Assembly (NCBI GenBank): GCA_947311605.1
Contig: CAMZLC010000079.1
Span: forward strand, 1-6,683
Source of the DNA: an uncultured Sulfurovum sp.
GTDB lineage: Bacteria > Campylobacterota > Campylobacteria > Campylobacterales > Sulfurovaceae
Length of the DNA: 6,683 bases
Direction: 5' to 3'
Shown: piece after piece, positions 1-4,126 of the stretch
How the letters are laid out: each line of letters starts with the position of its first letter
How positions within the stretch are numbered: the stretch's first letter is position 1
Notes under the pieces: generated by a model
Seen by the model: only the letters and a program-made list of their open reading frames with translations
What the model was told of the DNA's origin: nothing
The model's database searches: none
Translations under genes and position numbers: made by a program

Positions 1-141
1 CTTCAATGGAGGCGAAGCGAGTGGTGTCAAGGTGGATGGCCAAGTCTCCGCCAACTTCCATTTGATTTTTTTGGCTGCCAATGGGCTTACCAGTAATGCT
101 ACGACGCCTGCCAAGGCGGCTGCTTTTGCAATTCTCTTCAT
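1..141 (-). CDS. TRAP transporter substrate-binding protein (DctP-type), N-terminal fragment
   Basis: Only the first 47 codons are in the window; the gene continues past base 1. The start ATG (bases 141-139) follows a strong ribosome-binding site, AAAGGAG, with five bases between. The N-terminus is a Sec signal peptide: MKR, a hydrophobic Ala/Val/Leu stretch to about residue 20, and a likely cleavage site after PLAA near residue 23. The mature start, KKIKWKLAETWPSTLTP, resembles the first beta strand of periplasmic solute receptors of TRAP transporters, which bind carboxylates or similar acids and pass them to a DctQM-type membrane permease. The family call rests on about 24 mature residues, so the ligand cannot be guessed and another periplasmic binding protein is possible. 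It is transcribed away from the DUF1800/DUF1501 unit and has its own promoter. Confidence 0.68.
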   Translation of the reverse strand, partial: MKRIAKAAALAGVVALLVSPLAAKKIKWKLAETWPSTLTPLASPPLK

Positions 142-146
142 TCTTT

Positions 147-153
147 CTCCTTT
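147..153 (-). promoter_or_regulatory. Ribosome-binding site of the TRAP-type gene
   Basis: Read on the minus strand, AAAGGAG ends five bases before the ATG at 141. It is a near-perfect Shine-Dalgarno sequence and fixes the start of the truncated gene. Confidence 0.85.
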
Positions 154-161
154 GGTAATAA

Positions 162-178
162 TTTGTGTCTCTCACAAA
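162..178 (-). promoter_or_regulatory. Palindrome at the predicted 5' end of the TRAP-type transcript
   Basis: TTTGTG and CACAAA form a perfect 6-bp inverted repeat around a 5-base centre. With the -10 box at 186-191 the minus-strand transcript should start near base 179-180, so the repeat covers about +1 to +18. It could be an operator overlapping the start of transcription, or a stem-loop at the very 5' end of the mRNA that protects it from decay. The pairing is directly visible; either role is inference. Confidence 0.45.
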
Positions 179-185
179 CAGGTCG

Positions 186-213
186 ATTATAACTTAACTA
201 GGCTTTAAATCAC
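186..213 (-). promoter_or_regulatory. Sigma-70-type promoter of the TRAP-type gene
   Basis: On the minus strand a consensus TATAAT lies at 191-186. The best -35 candidate, GTGATT at 213-208, has a 16-bp spacer and matches TTGACA at only three positions. A perfect -10 with a weak -35 is common in Campylobacterota. The predicted start of transcription near base 179 leaves a leader of about 38 bases before the ATG at 141. Confidence 0.6.
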
Positions 214-243
214 TCTATCGTCTGGCACTTTTTTGAAACAAGG

Positions 244-277
244 GAGAAGGTGTTACCTTATCAAGGCAATACCTCTC
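244..277. promoter_or_regulatory. Imperfect 34-bp dyad between the divergent promoters
   Basis: Bases 244-259 and 263-277 are near-complementary around the three-base centre ATC. Fourteen positions pair if one G-T wobble (252/270) is counted, with one mismatch (255/267) and one bulged base (247). The inner arms are TTACCTT and AAGGCAA. An outer AAGG (240-243) can also pair with CCTT (290-293). The centre, near 261, is about 82 bp upstream of the predicted minus-strand transcript start and about 88 bp upstream of the plus-strand one. It lies upstream of both promoters and has no T-tract on either side, so it is unlikely to be a terminator or leader structure. A binding site for a regulator of both genes is the simplest reading, but no regulator is known. 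Confidence 0.4.
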
Positions 278-314
278 AGCAAATAACCCCCTTAAAAGAG
301 TACCCGTCAAGTAA

Positions 315-342
315 TTGTACAGTAATACTCTTGTGCTATAAT
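315..342 (+). promoter_or_regulatory. Extended -10 promoter of the DUF1800-DUF1501 unit
   Basis: TGCTATAAT (334-342) is a perfect extended -10 element. TTGTAC (315-320), 16 bp upstream, is a partial -35. Transcription should start near base 349. This gives a leader of about 70 bases before the ATG at 420 and argues against a start at 345 or 348, which would sit at or before the transcript start. Confidence 0.7.
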
Positions 343-408
343 ACATGATGCGCGCGTTTGCCGGTATAAACATTTTTCTCTTTATGCCTAAAATGCCTAA
401 TACTTACG

Positions 409-414
409 AAAGGA
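409..414 (+). promoter_or_regulatory. Ribosome-binding site deciding the start of the DUF1800-like lipoprotein
   Basis: AAAGGA precedes the ATG at 420 by five bases, the same spacing as for the TRAP-type gene. The ATGs at 345, 348, 384 and 393 have no comparable site. Confidence 0.8.
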
Positions 415-419
415 TATCT

Positions 420-2090
420 ATGCAGATATACTCATTGGTTACGAGATGGTTTACAATCTCTATATTCACCTTACTCTTTGTTGCTTGTGGAGGTGGAGGT
501 TCTGGTAATAGTGGTTCCGGTGCAAATACCGGTACAGGAGAGGAAAACAACACACAGATAGCCTACAAAGGACTTGTTTTCTACTATCAAAATATGCCCT
601 CTTCCGAATATATACTCGATCAACTGACAGACAGTGAATTTAACGAATTGGACGATAGCAAACAACTAAAAATAGCCAATAAGCTGCTCAACACACTCTT
701 TTTTGGGTACCCGTTAAAAAACCTCAAAGAGAAGATCAAACAGGGCAGTTTCCTCAGTATGACCAGGAGTGGTTTGGATACTGAAAACACAGATAAAGCG
801 TGGCTTGAAAACTATCTATTGGATGATACCTATTTCAAACAGTATCAAAGCCAATACTATGAACCCCAAGCCATTACGATACTTTCCCGCTTTTATGCCA
901 TGAAAGATCTGGATAAATATTTTTTACAAAACTGGGTTGCCTATATTCTGTCGCAGACCATTATGTTCTCACCAGCCTATGAACTCTCCTCTTCACATAC
1001 CCCCAATATCTCTGGCGTCTATAATCGCCTGGTCACGATGTTGGAAAATGACAGCGGTATGCGATTTGTCACCTATGTGCACATGATGAGTGAAGATAAC
1101 TGGAGACGGTTTAGAAGTCCTGAAGACAATGGCAGAGAGATGATGGAGATCTATCTTCAGGACACCAACGACAGCCGTGTGCCGCTGGCAGGACAAGCCC
1201 TTAAGAATTGGAAGCTCAATACTGACAGCGATACATTGGAGGTGGGACTCAACCGCAACACCCAGCCTCTGAATCTTTTTGGAACAACCGTAGTGACAGG
1301 GGAGGACTTTTACAGGGAACTGGTAAAATCAGATGCGTTTACCCAAGGTGTTACCACGAGACTGGTTGATTTCTTTTTCCCGGAAAAGAGCAGTAGCCAA
1401 AAAGAACACATAATCCATACGATCGTTTCAAGCAAGCCCGAAACATGGCAGGATATATTGTTACAGATCATATTTTCTGAGGCCTATCTACTAGACAACA
1501 CTAGAGCACAAAGTGCCGAGGAGACCTTCTACTCTTTGGCTAAAAAGATCCACTACAGACATCGTCGAGACACCTTCAGAAGACTCAAAGACCGTCTGGA
1601 AGAGATGCATCAAGCAAGCATGAAATACAAACTTGGAAAACTGGAGCGTGTGCCTCTGGATACACTTTCATTCGCACACTATCATAAGTATATACGAGAA
1701 AATATTCTCTTACGGAAAGCTGACCCTGAACAGACAAATCCTGACAGTTGGAACTATCATGGCTGGCAAGCGTCATTTATCGCTTTTGAACAGTTCACTT
1801 ATGACGAAAACAATGCCAGTACCAGTCTCAGGAACTTTGTCAATTATCTCTTTGAGTCTACGATTGCACGCAAAGCAGACTCTCAAGAGCATGCTCTTTT
1901 CAAAAAACATATGATCACGACAGAGAATGATCGAGAGGTATTTACCTACCCTTTTAATATGTTTACCAGAAATGACGACCGAGAAAAAGAGTTAAAAGAT
2001 CGCCTGGAACGAAAAGAGAATATTGCCATGGTGGTACTGGACTATATTTCCAGACTGGATGAAACCTATAGACAAAGAGAGGTACACTGA
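420..2090 (+). CDS. Divergent DUF1800-family lipoprotein
   Basis: A 556-residue protein. The open frame extends back to base 345, but the ATG at 420 is preferred: it has a ribosome-binding site, it lies downstream of the predicted transcript start, and it puts a lipoprotein signal at the N-terminus. That signal has Arg9, a hydrophobic run 11-22 and the lipobox FVAC, with Cys23 as the lipidated residue, followed by a Gly/Ser/Thr linker (24-40). The body is largely helical. DUF1800-like landmarks are the block around N237-RE-ME (SPEDNGREMMEIYL), GQALKNW (258-264), an FYRELVKSDAF segment (297-307) leading into RLVDFFFP, and WQDILLQIIFSEAYLL (343-358). The match is by pattern and is divergent, so a profile search may score it weakly. 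The function of DUF1800 proteins is not established. The gene sits one base upstream of a DUF1501 gene, its usual partner, and the two are probably co-transcribed. Its base composition looks more A+T-rich than its neighbours in the lines I counted. Confidence 0.78.
   Translation: MQIYSLVTRWFTISIFTLLFVACGGGGSGNSGSGANTGTGEENNTQIAYKGLVFYYQNMPSSEYILDQLTDSEFNELDDSKQLKIANKLLNTLFFGYPLKNLKEKIKQGSFLSMTRSGLDTENTDKAWLENYLLDDTYFKQYQSQYYEPQAITILSRFYAMKDLDKYFLQNWVAYILSQTIMFSPAYELSSSHTPNISGVYNRLVTMLENDSGMRFVTYVHMMSEDNWRRFRSPEDNGREMMEIYLQDTNDSRVPLAGQALKNWKLNTDSDTLEVGLNRNTQPLNLFGTTVVTGEDFYRELVKSDAFTQGVTTRLVDFFFPEKSSSQKEHIIHTIVSSKPETWQDILLQIIFSEAYLLDNTRAQSAEETFYSLAKKIHYRHRRDTFRRLKDRLEEMHQASMKYKLGKLERVPLDTLSFAHYHKYIRENILLRKADPEQTNPDSWNYHGWQASFIAFEQFTYDENNASTSLRNFVNYLFESTIARKADSQEHALFKKHMITTENDREVFTYPFNMFTRNDDREKELKDRLERKENIAMVVLDYISRLDETYRQREVH
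2078..2082 (+). promoter_or_regulatory. Ribosome-binding site of the DUF1501 gene, inside the upstream gene
   Basis: AGAGG lies in the last codons of the lipoprotein gene, nine bases before the ATG at 2092. Its position and the TGATATG junction suggest that translation of the two genes is coupled. Confidence 0.55.
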
Positions 2091-2091
2091 T

Positions 2092-3474
2092 ATGCAAAGA
2101 AGAGACTTTATGAAATTCTCCCTTATGGCTGGCTCTGCTGCGCTTGTTCCAAGTTTCAACTATGCTGCGGCACTGGATCTAAGTACTGTTGATTTCTCCA
2201 GCGGAACCTATCAGGACAATCAGGCGCAGACGATTATAATCTTTCTTTACGGAGGTGCCAGTCAACTTGGGGGCAATATTACCAATATTGATGAAATAGA
2301 CACACATTCTCAAAACAGCTACAAAGACTATTTCCGAGGCATCACACCTACAGCCCATGGATGCTGGCAGGAGGCCGGTGGTGCCGAAATGGAAAAACTC
2401 ATAGCAGATGGAGATATGACACTCTATCGATGCTGCTATTCGCAAGTACGGGAAGAGAAGCACAACAAGGCACATGGCGTCTGTGTGGATCAAAACCAAA
2501 GAGGCACATTTGATCTTGACGGCGGAGGAGTCATTGCCAATATCGCCGCAATACTCCATGCCAAAGGGGCTATCAATGCAAATACCCTGATGCCTTTTGT
2601 GACCATGGAAGGAGAGTCCACATTTTACGCAGAAGGCAATCTGCCGCTGGCAGGCTATCTCAAGCCCATGGGCATCAATGAAAATTTTGATAACCCTTAT
2701 AAGCGAGAACGATGGACGGTCAGGCGATGGACCTATTATACAGAGGTCGAGAGAGACAGTGCGCCAGGCAGCTACTGGAAGCCTGATGAAGAGGGGGGAT
2801 TCGACCCTGCTTTTACCGGAGAAATGGATAAGATAGCGCAGGCACACAACCAAAGCGGAAAAATAAAAGATGCTTTTGGGAGAAGAGACAACCTCTCATC
2901 CTTTATCGGTAAGATTCAAAATGCCCAGGTGCCAGATCTAGGCGACGATGCCTATCCCAATCACCACTTTTCCGACAAAATAAAGGCAGCAGTCAAGCTA
3001 TTGGAGAAGAATCCTGATACAAAAATCATCACACTGGGCACAGGAGGTCTGGGAGGCTGGGATGACCACAATGATGCCAGAGACTATGTCAGCAGACATG
3101 AAGTCCTGTTCAGGTCTCTGAGATCTGCCATGGCGCATCTCAAAGCCATCGGCAAGGATAACAAGATCAATATCATGGTTTTTGGTGAGTTTGGAAGAAA
3201 TGTCAATCTCAATGCTGCCAATGGCTGGGATCATGGTAATCTACAGAATTTCTTCGTACTGGGAGGCAAAGACTACTTCACACACAGAGGTGCGGTAGGG
3301 GAAACCATTGTGGATGTCACCGGGAGCCTCAACCGTCTCTGGCTCAAACCAAAACCGGGCACCTACTGGTTTGAGCCGCTAAGTATTGCCGCAACACTCT
3401 ACAAAATCTATGGGATAGAAAACCCCCATGTGCTGACAGGCGGAAACTATCCTGCCATCAATGCACTCTCATAG
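2092..3474 (+). CDS. Tat-exported DUF1501 family protein (alkaline phosphatase/sulfatase superfamily)
   Basis: A 460-residue protein. The frame is open from 2023, but the ATG at 2092 begins exactly at a twin-arginine signal: RRDFMK at residues 3-8, a hydrophobic Leu/Ala/Gly stretch to about 20, and an Ala-rich cleavage region near 25-27. It should therefore be exported already folded. DUF1501 landmarks appear in order: FLYGGASQ (51-58, the family's GGPSQ-like block, S57), EKHNKAHG (122-129), GGLGGWDDH (318-326, the GGWDTH-like block), FGEFGRN (364-370, equivalent to SEFGRT) and GWDHG (378-382). The Asp/His residues of the last blocks are where this superfamily binds metal, so an active metalloenzyme is plausible. 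No substrate is established for the family, and hydrolase activity is inference. The length is normal. The gene follows the DUF1800-like gene by one base. Its stop lies three bases from that of the convergent Tyr/Arg-rich gene. Confidence 0.9.
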   Translation: MQRRDFMKFSLMAGSAALVPSFNYAAALDLSTVDFSSGTYQDNQAQTIIIFLYGGASQLGGNITNIDEIDTHSQNSYKDYFRGITPTAHGCWQEAGGAEMEKLIADGDMTLYRCCYSQVREEKHNKAHGVCVDQNQRGTFDLDGGGVIANIAAILHAKGAINANTLMPFVTMEGESTFYAEGNLPLAGYLKPMGINENFDNPYKRERWTVRRWTYYTEVERDSAPGSYWKPDEEGGFDPAFTGEMDKIAQAHNQSGKIKDAFGRRDNLSSFIGKIQNAQVPDLGDDAYPNHHFSDKIKAAVKLLEKNPDTKIITLGTGGLGGWDDHNDARDYVSRHEVLFRSLRSAMAHLKAIGKDNKINIMVFGEFGRNVNLNAANGWDHGNLQNFFVLGGKDYFTHRGAVGETIVDVTGSLNRLWLKPKPGTYWFEPLSIAATLYKIYGIENPHVLTGGNYPAINALS

Positions 3475-3477
3475 GGG

Positions 3478-4068
3478 CTACCAGCGAAATGGTCTGGGGC
3501 GCGGCCTTGTGGGTCGCGGAGGACAGAAGCCGTATCTGGTGGCCTCAGCAGGCATATAGTAGTCTCTATCAAAAAGACCTCTGCCTCTCATCCTGTCTCT
3601 GTAGCCATAGTATCGATCATAGGCATAGAAGATACCGTCAAACTCAAAACCATATCTGTTAAAGTACCCATAGTTGTACCCATAACGGTCATAAAACGAT
3701 GCCCTGTCATAGCGATAGGCGAGATACCAGCCTCTTTTGAAATGGCGGTACCCTTTCTGTCTGGAGCCACGCGAATACTGCCAGTCATCCTCGATCCCCC
3801 TACTCTGAGTATACCTGCGGTTATGTCTGTTTCCAGCGACTCTTTTGGTGCGCATACCCGTAGCAGCTTTTCTCTGTACGGTATGACCTCGGCGCTTCAT
3901 GCGTTGATACTCTTTTGGGGTACGAAAGCGCTTGTGCACCGCTCTTTTCTTGGTCATTTTTCTGTCCAGTCTCTGCACCTTTTGGGGACTGAGCTCCTGT
4001 GCGGATAGCTGCATCCCCACGCCTGATATCACCGATACAGCTACGAAAGCCATCATTACTTTTTTCAT
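3478..4068 (-). CDS. Secreted basic Tyr/Arg-rich protein of unknown function
   Basis: I do not recognise this family. Two ATGs are adjacent (4071 and 4068). The second is chosen because it lies five bases from AGGAG, as in the other genes here; the first would add one Met. The 196-residue product has a Sec signal peptide (MKKVMM, hydrophobic core to about 18, probable cleavage LSA-Q near 23). It then has three zones: a Lys/Arg-rich, probably disordered segment (30-90, with RFRTPKEYQRMKRRGH at 47-62); a tyrosine-rich zone (107-180) with 18 Tyr and recurring [DN]RY(G/Y) units such as DRYGYNYGY and NRYGFEF; and a Pro/Arg tail (PPRPTRPRPRP, 183-193). There is a single Cys after the signal (C182). 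The mature protein is strongly basic. It may bind envelope polyanions or act as a structural or adhesive surface protein, but that is a guess. It lies 58 bases downstream of dnaE on the same strand. Confidence 0.72.
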   Translation of the reverse strand: MKKVMMAFVAVSVISGVGMQLSAQELSPQKVQRLDRKMTKKRAVHKRFRTPKEYQRMKRRGHTVQRKAATGMRTKRVAGNRHNRRYTQSRGIEDDWQYSRGSRQKGYRHFKRGWYLAYRYDRASFYDRYGYNYGYFNRYGFEFDGIFYAYDRYYGYRDRMRGRGLFDRDYYMPAEATRYGFCPPRPTRPRPRPFRW

Positions 4069-4073
4069 CATCT

Positions 4074-4080
4074 CTCCTTT
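4074..4080 (-). promoter_or_regulatory. Ribosome-binding site of the Tyr/Arg-rich protein gene
   Basis: Minus-strand AAAGGAG is two bases from the first ATG (4071) and five from the second (4068). The five-base spacing equals that of the two other clear sites in this window, so the second ATG is the likelier start. Confidence 0.7.
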
Positions 4081-4085
4081 GTAGT

Positions 4086-4096
4086 GATACCGTATC
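4086..4096. repeat. GATAC-C-GTATC palindrome between dnaE and the Tyr/Arg-rich gene
   Basis: A perfect 5-bp inverted repeat with a one-base centre lies in the 58-base gap, 17 bases upstream of the chosen start of the Tyr/Arg-rich gene. It could be a small operator, but a repeat this short may arise by chance. I see no convincing -10/-35 pair and no hairpin with a T-tract in this gap. Confidence 0.25.
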
Positions 4097-4126
4097 CTAA
4101 CCTATTTTTGTGAAGTGATTGTGAGG

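Noticed and set aside
222..236. Sigma-54 promoter (TGGCAC ... TTGA) on the plus strand
   Set aside because: TGGCAC is a perfect -24 half, but the -12 half is TTGA rather than TTGC and is one base too close; sigma-54 promoters do not tolerate that spacing change.
240..293. TPP (THI-box) riboswitch on the minus strand
   Set aside because: GCTGAGAGG and TTGATAAGGTAACACC recall the conserved parts of the TPP riboswitch, but the terminal AGGGA is replaced by TCCCT, the ACCC segment is missing, and the element lies upstream of the TRAP-type promoter. A covariance search with Rfam RF00059 would settle it; a significant hit would reverse this rejection.
345..419. Longer start for the DUF1800-like protein at base 345
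   Set aside because: The ATG overlaps the predicted transcript start just behind the perfect -10 box, has no ribosome-binding site, and would bury the lipoprotein signal 25 residues inside the protein.
2023..2091. Longer start for the DUF1501 protein at base 2023
   Set aside because: It would place 23 unrelated residues before a textbook Tat signal and overlap the upstream gene by 68 bases; the ATG at 2092 has its own ribosome-binding site.
2179..2853. 224-codon open frame on the minus strand opposite DUF1501
   Set aside because: It is a shadow of the conserved DUF1501 gene, with no start signals or recognisable product.
3742..4008. 88-codon plus-strand frame opposite the Tyr/Arg-rich gene
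   Set aside because: The minus-strand reading has a strong ribosome-binding site and a signal peptide; the plus frame has neither.
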